A DNA stretch of 64,000 nt from Anaeramoeba flamelloides (taxonomy: Eukaryota; Metamonada; Anaeramoebidae), in the NCBI GenBank assembly GCA_027625915.1, contig JANTQA010000020.1:1240001-1304000 (forward strand), in the 5' to 3' direction. The translations under genes were made by a program, and so were the position numbers. Below the pieces are notes generated by a model. That model ran no database searches. It had not been told where the DNA came from and was given only the letters and a program-made list of their open reading frames with translations. This document shows positions 12,807-22,902 of the stretch, one piece after another (the first letter of the stretch is position 1; each line of letters begins with the position of its first letter).

Positions 12807-13324
12807 TAAACTATCTTTCATAATAATTGGCCCATTAAAAATCAAATTTTAAATAAAAATATTTTTAATAATTGAATTTATCTATTATAATATAAAAATT
12901 TAGATTTTAATATTCAATACTATACTCAAGAGATATTTATTTTTTGTCTAAAAATAAAAGAAAAAAAAAATAAAAAAAACAGTTAAAAAAAATTGTGCCA
13001 TTTATTTTGAAAGAAGCATTACATAAAAAATTTAAAATTTAAAAAAGTAAAAAAACCCATTTATCGATTCTCCTTCGATTTGAATAACTAAATCTAATCT
13101 CTTTTTCATATTTGAAACTAAATTTTTCATTAATTCATCTGTTACTTCTTTCCTATTTTTCATTTTCATTTTCCATTTTAACATAAACACTGTTGAAAAA
13201 ATAAAAAAGAGAAAAAATGATTTATTTGCAATCTTTTCATTGTGAGAGGAAAAACTTCAAAACGATACAAAAGCAATTCATTATTCAAACCTAAGATGGA
13301 CCATTTATTATGAAATTTAGTTTA
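12807..13324. mobile_element. TIR element family G, long copy 1 (518 bp)
   Basis: It aligns with 17648-18165 over its full length; both copies measure 518 bp. The terminal repeats are taaactatctttcataataa and the complement of ttattatgaaatttagttta. Internally, on the minus strand, a short frame is conserved with copy 2 (VTDELMKNLVSNMKKRLDLV, then IQIEGESINGF). It could be the remnant of a transposase or of a captured host exon. Confidence 0.6.
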
Positions 13325-13745
13325 GTTCAAAAACAATGAAATAAAATTGAGAATTTAATAGTGAGAAATTAATATACTGAAAAAATAAAATTAAAAAATT
13401 CAAGTTAATCAAAACTAAATCTTCAATTGTACTTTAATCCTTGTTAATAAAGTTCATTTATAGCATAACCAAAAAAAATTACATTACTTCACAATCTTGA
13501 GGCCTTTATATTTATTACTGTCAGTAGTACGACTTATATTAAAAATCCCCAATTGATGAAAAAAACGTGTTTTTTTTTTTGGGGGGGTAAAAAATTTTAT
13601 ATAGATTTGACTTTGAAACATTTATTTTAGTTTAGACCAACTTGGGGATATTTATTGTAATATATAATAACTAATAGTTTTGTAAATGTTGTATTCATCT
13701 AATCAAAATAAAAGTTGAGAAAATAAATTCTGAGGATAAATTTCC
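13325..13745. other. Intergenic region
   Basis: No gene is visible. It contains a short G run (13581-13587) and a possible decayed family G end near 13620. Confidence 0.4.
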
Positions 13746-13749
13746 TGTT

Positions 13750-14125
13750 TCCTGGGTTTTCCAGTGTGCTGTCAAGTGCGGTAGAGTACCTAGGTTTTCT
13801 TGAGGTTTTCTGTTTTATTTTCCAAATATATCGATTTTCGTTAGGTTTTTTTGAGTTTTCTATTTATTTGGAAAATCAATAGATTTCCGTTAGGTTTTTT
13901 TTTTACTTTAGAAATAAACCGAAAATTTTAATAAATTTTCGGTTTATTTCTAAAGTAAAAAAAACCTAGAACACCTCTGAATAAAATAAAAAACCTCAAA
14001 AAAACCTAGAACACTTCACAAATAAACAGAAAACTCAAGAAAACCTAACCGCGCGTTTCCAGTATTCAAAATAATAGAAAAAAATCAAAGATTAAACTCA
14101 TTTCTTTTAATTTCTGGAAAATCAA
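13750..14125. repeat. Palindromic hairpin block D3
   Basis: It contains the cleanest hairpin of the family, about 13888-13970: arms actttagaaataaaccgaaa and the complement tttcggtttatttctaaagt, extended by gttaggttttttttt against aaaaaaaacctagaac. Upstream is the linker ggtagagtacctaggttttc, which is the complement of the linker in other blocks, so this block starts inverted. Confidence 0.7.
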
Positions 14126-14588
14126 AATAAAAGTATTTTTTTTCAATGTAAATCAATAAATAATTCTTTAATAGACAAAATAATTAGTTACCCATTTGAA
14201 AGATATTTATTTAATTTACAATTCTTTTAAAATCTATTATTATTAGCTCTTAAATGCGAAAAAAAAAAATATTCAAATTTTTTAAATATTAAATTGAAAA
14301 AAAAAATTGTAATAGAAATTGGAAAATTTGATTTTTCAACTTAAATTGTTAAAATACTTTAAAAATATTTTTTAGGCTAGCAACACAGGTATATTTGATG
14401 ACGCGGTTATGGAAAAATTTCTCCAAAAAAAAATAAACCTTTGCTAATTTTTCACTTTTTGATTACTTCAATTATAATAAACACTTGTGGTTAACAAAAT
14501 ATCTTGAATCAAAAAATTTTTTTATGATTGTAGTGTGGTAATTAATCATTTTTTATCTTTTTTTTTTATTTTTCATATTTTCAAAAAT

Positions 14589-14985
14589 ACCGCATTTCCA
14601 AGGCTACCGTTAAATTTTATCAATATCAAAATTTGAGTTTGATATAGATTTTTAAATCGAAGAATATAAGAATAAGAATGCTTATATTGAAAATGTTATT
14701 TCATAAATGAGTTGATATGAAAAATAAACTTATAGATTTGATCGAAAATAAATTCATTTTTTACCGAGGAAATTTTATGTAGTTTCTTAATGAATTTTTG
14801 ATGTTTAGATTCATTTTTGGTTATAAAAATTTAATTTTTGAAAATCAGATAAAATTCTTGATTACCAGCTCATTTAGGAAATTTTTTTTTCAATTTGAGC
14901 TTTATTATACTTATATTGAACTTTTTAAAAATTTATATCAACATCAAAATTTGATATGCATAAAATTTCAGGGTAACTTTAGATT
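14589..14985. mobile_element. TIR element related to family C (about 400 bp)
   Basis: Left end tttccaaggctaccgttaaa continues into attttatcaatatcaaaat. The right end, read inward, is gttaccctgaaattttatgc continuing into atatcaaattttgatgttg. The terminal repeats are some 45 bp with mismatches. The shared TTCCAAGGCTACC start links it to the inverted repeat at 20301 and to family C. No transposase is present. Confidence 0.5.
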
Positions 14986-14989
14986 GACT

Positions 14990-15604
14990 GTATAATTTTG
15001 AACAAGTGGAATGTAATTAATCATCATTCTAATAAGCAAGGGAGTTGTAATATTCAAAGGTTTGATTCCTAAAAACAACGATTTGATATTAAATAATGTA
15101 TCAATCACACAATAATTTTACTAATATTAACAATAAAAAAATCTTGTATGGGATTATTGAAATGTAAGGTATTTTTTTCAATAATCTAATATATTTAGGG
15201 GTTTAACACCTGGGGTTTGAAGTCAAAAAGAAAAACAGGTTTTTTTAAGAAAAATAATTTCTTTTAATCTTTTGATAAAAGATTGTATCTAACCGAACAA
15301 AAATAAAAGCAAAGTACTTTTGTGGCGTTGTTGCTCAGTTCATTTGGAAAGAACCTCCTTGGTTTGGAAAAATTATTAATCGTGAAGGATGATGAATGAA
15401 ATCAAATTTTTTATTTGCTATTTTCAATAAAATGTTTTTATATTACCTGACCACAATACTTTTCAATAACTATTTTTAATTTCACTTTCAAAAAGAATAG
15501 AACTTTAATAATTAAAACAAAATTCACTACTTTAACTTTTATTTCATTTTTTCACAAAATTCTTTTGGTTTGCAAAATACAAAAATCTAAAAAAGTGACC
15601 GATA
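14990..15604. other. Upstream region of the seven-TM gene
   Basis: AT-rich sequence that presumably includes the promoter. No motif can be named with confidence. A tRNA-like D-arm string at about 15323-15350 lacks the rest of a tRNA. Confidence 0.35.
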
Positions 15605-17158
15605 ATGAACCAAACACTTGACTTAGATTTTTTACCAACCAACCACACTGCATTTTTAGATTTGATGCTCGAGCCGCCAACCACAAATAGCAGAAAAAAT
15701 ACAAAAAGAAGATCGACTCATAAAAAAAAAAACATCAGGCACAAAAAAGAAAAAGAAAAAGAAAAAGAAAATGAAAATGGCCTGGAATTGAACGAGATAA
15801 AATTGGATGAAATGGGAAATGCTATTAATAACAATAACACCAGAAACAACAAGAGCACTTCAAATAGTGAAAGTAGTAGTACTGAAGAATCGGAAACGAT
15901 AGAGTACTCCAGCGAAGAATCGATCGATATTAAGAAATGTGAAGATCTTAACGAAATCGATGGAGACTTTTTCCTGATTCGAGATTTCACAAACCGCCAC
16001 AACAAGCAATTTTTCCAAACCTTACAAAAATGGTTAGAGATCCTCTCGATCTATTGTGTGGAATATCAACGTACGTTAAAATTCCCGTCAAAAAAGAAAT
16101 TAATTAAATGGGTGCTTATTCGGATCGCTGTCTTTGTGATGATCTTTTATTCGCTTGTCTCGCAATTATTTTCGTTGCTGAACGCAACGATCAAACCAAC
16201 GACCCGAGACTGGCTATTTGGTGTCAACCCGATTCCAGGGTTTTGGGAAACCTCAAATTCGACTGCACTGAGTTCGATTGGCTATTTCCTTTTTTCGCTG
16301 ATCCCGATCATATGCTGGGTCTTTAGCTATTCCTTTTTCCGCAAGCCACATTTTAACAATTTATTAAAGCGGTTTTTCCAGTGCCCCGAAAACGGGCCAA
16401 AGCTCGCCAAGTATACGCAGCACTCGATCAAGTTCTTGAAAATCTTCCCAACCGTGGGCACACTGGTCATGTTGCTAAATTACTTACAGCCACACTTACG
16501 GCAGGAGATCTCCAAGCAGCCCATTTCCTTTTGCATCGATCTCGTGCTGTCCTCCGTTGCCCATTGGTTCCAATTTTCAATTGTTGTGTTCTCCATCCTC
16601 TTGATCATCTTTGTGTCGTCGCTTCATAAAATTCATATCAAGGTCTTTCATAATATCTTTTTGGAGGGGCACCTCTCAATACCAAACGCGATCAATTACC
16701 ATATCTCGATCAGGAAAGGCATTTTGCTCACGGGGAAAATCTTTGAAAAGTTTTTAGCCGTGGTTACGGCTGTGTATCTCATTTCAACTTTGACAACAGT
16801 GTATATCGCCTTTTCAGATTTTGAATCTGTTTCCACAAAGCTGATACCCGTGTGTGTCTATCTGTTTTTAATTTTGTTTATGCTTTGGTACCCCGCTGGG
16901 ATTAGCTCTGCTTGTATGAATTTAATCAAGGACTTGACGGGAATCAAAATTACCAACTATACCACAGAAAAGGGGAAACAACTCGCAGTATGGTACACCT
17001 ATTTGGATAATTGGTTAAACCATCCCTACACAGGTTTCACTTTGTTTGATTTCCCAATATATCAATCAACAGTATTAAAACTCGTTTATATAGCAGGATC
17101 TCTATTGGTGGTGTTATTACAGCATGAAATCACTAAAATTGAAAATCCTTTCGCCTAA
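15605..17158 (+). CDS. Seven-transmembrane protein, gustatory-receptor-like (GRL) candidate
   Basis: Single uninterrupted frame of 517 aa. Residues 1-130 are charged, probably cytoplasmic, with a KEKE run at 47-58 and a Ser/Glu-rich acidic stretch at 88-120. Seven hydrophobic segments follow: about 169-191, 221-243, 277-295, 308-338, 375-403, 412-436 and 488-508. A long loop at 437-480 precedes the last segment. The final part, GFTLFDFPIYQSTVLKL and VYIAGSLLVVLLQ, resembles the end of insect chemoreceptor and GRL proteins (F-P-[IL]-x-[RQ]-S-x-x-L-K-L then TM7 ending in L-x-Q). A long intracellular N-terminus with no signal peptide also suits that inverted topology. If so it may be a ligand-gated cation channel subunit; this is inference. 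The gene is visibly richer in G+C and in synonymous choice than its surroundings. It could instead be another 7TM family; topology is firmer than family. Confidence 0.7.
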   Translation: MNQTLDLDFLPTNHTAFLDLMLEPPTTNSRKNTKRRSTHKKKNIRHKKEKEKEKENENGLELNEIKLDEMGNAINNNNTRNNKSTSNSESSSTEESETIEYSSEESIDIKKCEDLNEIDGDFFLIRDFTNRHNKQFFQTLQKWLEILSIYCVEYQRTLKFPSKKKLIKWVLIRIAVFVMIFYSLVSQLFSLLNATIKPTTRDWLFGVNPIPGFWETSNSTALSSIGYFLFSLIPIICWVFSYSFFRKPHFNNLLKRFFQCPENGPKLAKYTQHSIKFLKIFPTVGTLVMLLNYLQPHLRQEISKQPISFCIDLVLSSVAHWFQFSIVVFSILLIIFVSSLHKIHIKVFHNIFLEGHLSIPNAINYHISIRKGILLTGKIFEKFLAVVTAVYLISTLTTVYIAFSDFESVSTKLIPVCVYLFLILFMLWYPAGISSACMNLIKDLTGIKITNYTTEKGKQLAVWYTYLDNWLNHPYTGFTLFDFPIYQSTVLKLVYIAGSLLVVLLQHEITKIENPFA

Positions 17159-17645
17159 TAAATTTTTTCATTCACACGCTATTACTTTTATTACTGCGCC
17201 TTAACAACAATAAAATTTTGCGTATGTAATAATATTGATATTATATAAATATAGATTTAGATATAGATATAGATTATTTTCAAGAAAATATTCACAAAAA
17301 ATGAGAAATTATTTTAAGATTATTGTATATTTGATAGCAATTAATTAATAATTTATTAATTTCAAAATTGAAACTTGAAAAAAAAAAAACAATTCATATG
17401 AAAAAGAATAATAAGTTATATACAAGATACAATATTGCATATCTTAAATGCTTTTCAAGATTGATCAATAATGAAATATTTTTTATTAAAGTCTTTCTTA
17501 CTTTTTTTCTTTTTGTTTTTTCTTTTCCATTGATAAAAGGGAAATTAATCAATTTAATTTTTTAGTTAAAAAATGAGAATATCAGGAGTTCAGTTAATTT
17601 TCACAAATTTAGATTTTTTTGAATCCCACTAATTTTAAGAGTTTT
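17159..17645. other. Intergenic region after the seven-TM gene
   Basis: AT-rich 3' flank with several aataaa-like strings (for example at 17210). No further gene is visible. Confidence 0.4.
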
Positions 17646-17647
17646 CA

Positions 17648-18165
17648 TAAACTCCCTTTCAAAAGAATTGAACCATTAAAAATCAAATTTTGTAAAGAAA
17701 AATATTTTTAATAATTGAAGTTATCTATTATAAAATAAAAATTTCAATTTTAATATTCAATACTATACTCAAGTAATATTTGGTTTTGGTCTAAAAATAA
17801 AAGAAAGAAAAATAAAAAAAACAGTTAAAAAAAATTGTGCCATTTATTTTGAAATAAGAATTACATAAAAAATTTAAAATTTAAAAAATTAGTAAAGCCC
17901 ATTTATCGATTCTCCTTCCATTTGAATAACTAAATCTAATCTCTTTTTCATATTTGAAACCAATTTTTTCATTAATTTATCTGTTACTTCTTTCAAATTT
18001 TTCATTTTCATTTTCCATTTTATCAAAATACTATTGAAAAAATAAAAAAGAGAAAAAATGATTTATTTACAAACTTTTCATTTCCAGGGGAAAAACTTCA
18101 AAACAATACAAAAGCAATTCAAAATTCAAATGTAACATGGGATATTTATTTTGAAATTTAGTTTA
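17648..18165. mobile_element. TIR element family G, long copy 2 (518 bp)
   Basis: Full-length partner of 12807-13324. Ends are taaactccctttcaaaagaa and attttgaaatttagttta. The minus-strand frame shared with copy 1 reads KEVTDKLMKKLVSNMKKRLD and LVIQMEGESINGLY followed by a stop. Differences from copy 1 are scattered substitutions and few indels. Confidence 0.6.
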
Positions 18166-18233
18166 TATTAAGAAAATATTTCTGAAATTATCTTTGTCAA
18201 CTTAAAAAAAGTTTCACAATTTTTTGAAGTATT

Positions 18234-18649
18234 AAAAAAAGTAAATTGTTTTTAAGAGAACCGGTAAGGGCCAGTGGAAACACAACCCAGTATACAATCT
18301 GAAGGCCAGGGTTCTATTCCCTTAACCATTATTTCTTATTGTTTACCATTTTCTCAAATAGCCACCACGGTGTAATTTTGATTAAAAATCGGGCTTATGC
18401 TTCTTAGAACCACTAATTCTTTGAGGAAATCGTTTGGCCGAATTGAATCTTTTTGACTATTATAAAAACTGAACGGAATTGGAACAAAATCCCTCTCAAT
18501 TTATGGAGCGGATCCGATTTTTGGGAGAAATGACCAGCTCTCACTTGGTGCAACAATATCTCTAATTCAGATTAGGGATTCGGGCAAACAGGTGGACTTT
18601 TAGTACCCACTCTTTAATGAAAAAAAAAAAAAAAAAGTAAATTGTTTTT
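18234..18649 (+). mobile_element. tRNA-derived SINE with poly-A tail and perfect target-site duplication
   Basis: The body is about 18254-18636. Its head (about 18261-18330) resembles a tRNA: an A-box-like gggccagtgg at 18268, a B-box gggttctattccc at 18309-18321, and pairing of ggtaagg with ccttaacc as an acceptor stem. The roughly 300-bp body is richer in G+C than its surroundings and ends in about 17 A. The direct repeat aaaaaaagtaaattgttttt sits on both sides (18234-18253 and 18630-18649), so the insertion used target-primed reverse transcription and is recent. No second copy is in this window, and the partner LINE is not seen here. Confidence 0.75.
18262..18329 (+). other. Pol III internal promoter region (A and B boxes) of the SINE
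   Basis: A-box-like gggccagtgg and B-box-like ggttctattcc are about 40 bases apart, the spacing of a tRNA gene. The intervening arms do not fold into a good tRNA, so this is a tRNA relic rather than a working tRNA gene. Confidence 0.5.
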
Positions 18650-18679
18650 TACTTTTTTAAATATTGTATAGAGAGTGAT

Positions 18680-19200
18680 TAGACCAACTTGCATCTTATT
18701 TACCTTTAGTTTTTTTTTTAGTTTGAGAAATAAACCAAAAATTTATTTAATTTTCGTTTTATTTCTCAAAAATTAAACAAAATCTCTGTGTTCCTCCAGA
18801 AATTAAAAGAATTTAGGAAAATCAAACATTTTTCTCTATTCTTTTGAATTCTGGAAAAACGCCGTTAGGTTTTTTTTAATTCCAGAAATAATCAGAAAAT
18901 CAATATATTTTCAAAACAAAAAAAGAATTAAGAAAATCGTCGTTAGGTTTTCTTGAGTTTTCTGTTTATTTGTAAAATCAATAGATTTCCGTTAGGTTTT
19001 TTTTAATTTTTGTAATAAACCGAAAATTTATTAAATTTTCTGTTTATTTCAAAAAGTAAAAAAAACCTAGAACACTTCACAAATAAAACAGAAAACCACA
19101 GAAAAACCTAGGCACTCTACGATACTTTTTGGTAGGTATTTTTTTATTTCTTAGCTGAAACTCAAAAAAGTTAATTCGCCTTTCCAGAATTTACAAGAAT
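18680..19200. repeat. Palindromic hairpin block D4
   Basis: The modules are tttagtttgagaaataaacc against ggttttatttctcaaa-type arms at 18705-18785, cagaaattaaaagaatttag against gaattctggaaaa at 18795-18865, and gttaggttttttttaattt with aaaaaaacctagaacac at 18990-19080. The linker cctaggcactctacgatac is at about 19105. The order of modules differs from blocks D2 and D3. Confidence 0.6.
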
Positions 19201-20300
19201 TGAGTAAAATCTTGATAGTAAGATTATAACCCCTCATATATCTTTTCCATAAGAAATTAAATAAACACAAAATTTTTATTTCTAAACAACTTCAAGAAAA
19301 AATGAAAGTACAATCATAAGTAAAAATGATTAAAATACAAATAAAAATACAATTAAAAACTTTACGAGTTTTTTTGAACCTTCGAGTATTGAAGGGATTG
19401 GTGGTTGTTTTATTTTATATATGGAAATTTCGAATTTTTTTTAATGATTAAGAATCATTTGTTTTAATAAAGGTTATAAAAACATTTAATCGGATAAAAC
19501 AGGTTACTTTATTATATTATATTTTTTCACTTTTGGTACAGTTTGTTTCTATAAAGTACTGAGTTTTTAAGAATAAATATCACTAATCCAAATTTTAAAT
19601 TATTTTTTACTGGTTTTTTTCTTTGTTTTTTACAAGTTTCCTAAATCTTGTATTCATAAAAACTACAGTCCAAGGATATTACTCAGAAGTTTTAAAAAAG
19701 TTGAATAGATACTTAACAGATTATCTGGAAAATTCATTTTGATTTACTTCAATTGGTTTCACAACATTTAATTAAAAAATTTTTCAGTTGATGTTAATTT
19801 AGTTTTGATTGCTAAAGATATTATCAAAAAAGTTAAATTTGTATAATATTTATTCAAATCACGTTTATTAATTGTTATTTGTTTAATATACCCCACTCAA
19901 AAAAAAAAAAAAAAAAAAAAAAAAATTAAGCTGAAGAGGAGGAAACGAAACAAATAACCCAAAAACAAGATATTTAGAAAATAAATAAAAAAACAAACAA
20001 AAAAATATTATTAGATCATTTCTTTAACTCATAACAGTATTTTAAATGTTTATTGACTTTTTAAGTCAATTATTTACTTTTAATTACCAATAAAATTTAA
20101 CTTGAGTTTTTATAGTTTTTAATTTTTATTTTTAAATGTTTAAACACGATGTTATTTAGTAAAAAATCAAAAATATAGGATAATCTAAATATATTTGAAA
20201 CTTAAAATTATTTTTTAAAGTCTTGAATTTTTATTAGAAAACTAATATTGGTGATTATCTCTTAAATTTTTTCTACGTAAAAGGTATTAGAAAATACATT
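19200..20300. other. Intergenic region with a long A run
   Basis: No gene is visible. A run of about 26 A at 19899-19924 is followed by a purine-rich stretch (ctgaagaggaggaaacg). It may be the tail of a decayed retroposon, but no target duplication was found. Confidence 0.35.
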
Positions 20301-20743
20301 CTTTCCAAGGCAAAGCTAAAATTTTAAATAAAACACAATTGATTTTACTATTCTGATTTTCCATTTTCAAAAAATTCGGAAAAAAGAGTTATTATTCAAA
20401 AAAAAAATAATGATAAATGGGCTATTATTCAAATTTTTGAACATCAAAAAAAAAAATTCAAGATCCAATGAAACTTAAAAATTCTTTATTCAAAACTGCT
20501 CAAAAAAAATAACAATAAATATTTTGTGATCTTTAAAAATTTACCTTTTTTGAACAATATTTTTAATTGTTTCATGAATCTTCAAAATTTTTTTTTTTGA
20601 TGTTCAAAAATTTGAATAATAGCCCATTTATCATTATTTTTTTTTTGAATAATAACTCTTTTTTCCGAATTTTTTGTAAATGGAAAATCAGAATAGTAAA
20701 ATCAATTGTGTTTTATTTGAAATTTTAGGGTAGCCCTGGAACG
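20301..20743. mobile_element. Foldback element: large inverted repeat with 175-bp arms
   Basis: The left arm (20301-20474) and right arm (20569-20743) are near-perfect complements; for example gataaatgggctattattca on the left faces tgaataatagcccatttatc on the right. The loop is about 95 bp. The outer ends, ctttccaaggcaaagctaaa and, inward from the right, cgttccagggctaccctaaa, match the TTCCAAGGCTACC start of the element at 14589 and of family C. It looks like a MITE made of two long terminal repeats. The RNA or single strand would form a long hairpin. Confidence 0.75.
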
Positions 20744-20759
20744 GCGGTAAATAACAAAT

Positions 20760-22180
20760 AATAGAGGGTTGATGTTAATCTGTATTATTACAATATTATC
20801 AATATATTCGTGATACTATTAAAAGATAGTGATTATTCAAACTTTATCAAGAAAAATCACAAAATCCCAATTAAATAAAAATCAGATTAAAGGTAATTAT
20901 TTTTTAAAAATCATATTACAAAACATTCCATTGATTTTTCGAAAACTATGAGATTTTTATCTTAATTTTCACCTATAAAACTGTTAGGAAGTAATTATAA
21001 GGTGCTCTAAAGTGTTCAAAAATGTTTGAAAGGTTTAAAAGAGATAACAATTGAAAATCAAAATAAGATTTTCAAACCTGGGGAAAAAAATTATTTTTTT
21101 TTCACTTCTTTTATTTTTAAAAAAGTATATCTCAACAAATTTTATGATCTAACAAATAATAATCCATTACAACAATGTTATTGAATATAAAATTGATGTA
21201 TTCTTTAAAAAGGGGGGTCTATTACCTTCACAAGATAAAAAACCAAAAAAAAGAAAGAGATAATTTTATTAATTATTTATGATAGATCAAAAAACAACTT
21301 TAAAACTCTGACTGTATTTTCTGTTGAATAAATAGTTATAAGAAAGAAGAATAATAACTAAAAGTAAATAAATTTATAAAAATCTTTAATAATTGGTGAT
21401 AATGTGACTTGGGTATTGTGGAATATTTTGAAAACTTATCTTACCCCCTTCAACTTTCCTTGAAAAAAACAATATTTTAACCCAATATTAAAATCCATAT
21501 CAAAATCATTGGCAAATTAAATATCAAATTTTGAAAATAAATATTTTGATAAATCTGAGTTATCTATTATAATAAAACAATTACTATTTTGATATTCAGT
21601 TCTCTACACTAGAAATATTTGTTTTTCATCTGAAAATAAAATAGAAAAAAGTCAAAAAAAAAAATTAGTTCATCAATTTTAAAATTAGGTTTACATTTAT
21701 TAAAGAATTAATGAAGGGTTGGTTGTTTTAGAAACTCTGATTATTCAACCTAATTTATAAAACAATTTTTAACTGATAAAATATTTATTTGTCTTTTTTT
21801 ATTATTGTTGTTGATCTAAAAGGATCGATCAATATGGCAACCAAATAAAAATTAAAATACAATAAAAAATCTTTTTCTGATACAGATCTTGATTAAATAA
21901 AGAATTTTTTTTTTTCGTTTTTTTTTAAAAATAACTTTATTTTCAAAGATCTATTTTTTTAATCAACAAAAAATTTTCTTTATTAAAAATAAAATTAAAT
22001 TAACCTAAAAATCAGCTATTATATTGTGATTTAATTTTTATCATGATATTGTTAAACAATTTATCATGATTTTTAGATAGTTTTACTGATTACTTTTTAA
22101 TTGCCAATTTTATCATTTATTATGATTTTAAGGATTTTCCATCTCAAGATCTGATTCGAATAATCTCGATTTTTGAAGCT
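20760..22180. mobile_element. Dispersed element family F, copy 1 (about 1.4 kb)
   Basis: It aligns with 33130-34920, for example tcaccttcacaagataaa-type sequence at 21216 and 33645, taataattggtgataa at 21388 and 33809, and gttgttttagaaac at 21722 and 33936. Both ends carry short ATCATGAT/ATCGCGAT-type palindromes. A family G fragment interrupts it at 21488-21693. The site 22028-22034 (gatttaa) is the empty version of the site holding MITE E in copy 2. No long frame is conserved. Confidence 0.5.
21488..21693. mobile_element. TIR element family G, short copy 2, nested in family F
   Basis: It matches 12583-12799 (ctattataataaaacaatta and gttctctacactagaaatat correspond closely). The flanking family F sequence continues on both sides and is uninterrupted in the second F copy, so this is a nested insertion. 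Confidence 0.6.
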
Positions 22181-22902
22181 TCATTGAGGCTTAATAAAGA
22201 TATCATCAAATCTCCTATTTAATTAGGTATTAAAAATACTTCAAAACTCCAAGATATTACAATCCTGACAAAAAAAAAGATTTATTTTAAAACCGATTAT
22301 TGATTTAGTGAAATACCAAAAAATAGTCTTACTTTTTTCTTTTTAGAATTTTTTGTGAATTTTGCAACTAATAAAAAAGCCTTTTATTATTTTTATTGAA
22401 TTTTGAAGTATTTTCAATTTTTTAATTTCTATTTATCCCCAAACATTTTTATTCTATTATTAAAATGAATTTTGTACAATTAAAAAACTCTATGGTTTTT
22501 TTTTTGACAATTAACCTCCACTCATCATTCACCAACCAAAGAAAAGTATAATATTTTTTGGAAAAATAACATATTTTGAAAAAACAACTTTCAAGATTAA
22601 GAAATGGATTTGTACACCTGCTAAAAATAAATTTATTTAAAAGAAAAAAAAATTAAAAAGATTCTTAGACCGATTTCTACATATGCGATTATCATTTGTT
22701 TATCAATATGTTACTGTTACACTATCTCTTCAAATTTTTTATTATGAATTTAAATTGCAAAATTATGAAAATAAAAATTAAATAAATATAAAAAATGATT
22801 TCTTTCAATTAAATATTTATTCTAAGACAAAAAAAAAAAATAAATAAATAAAATAGAAAGAGAGACAGAAAGAATTAATAATTTATAAATAGGGTAAAAG
22901 GA
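22181..22902. other. Intergenic region downstream of the PSF3-PHD gene
   Basis: AT-rich 3' flank of the minus-strand gene; nothing else recognisable. Confidence 0.4.

Noticed and set aside
15323-15385. tRNA-like string gttgctcagttcatttgg
   Set aside because: It resembles a D-arm, but there is no T-arm or acceptor stem, and no A-rich tail or duplication for a SINE.
16108-16629. Two other-frame ORFs inside the seven-TM gene
   Set aside because: They overlap the real frame and arise from its higher G+C; they lack domains.
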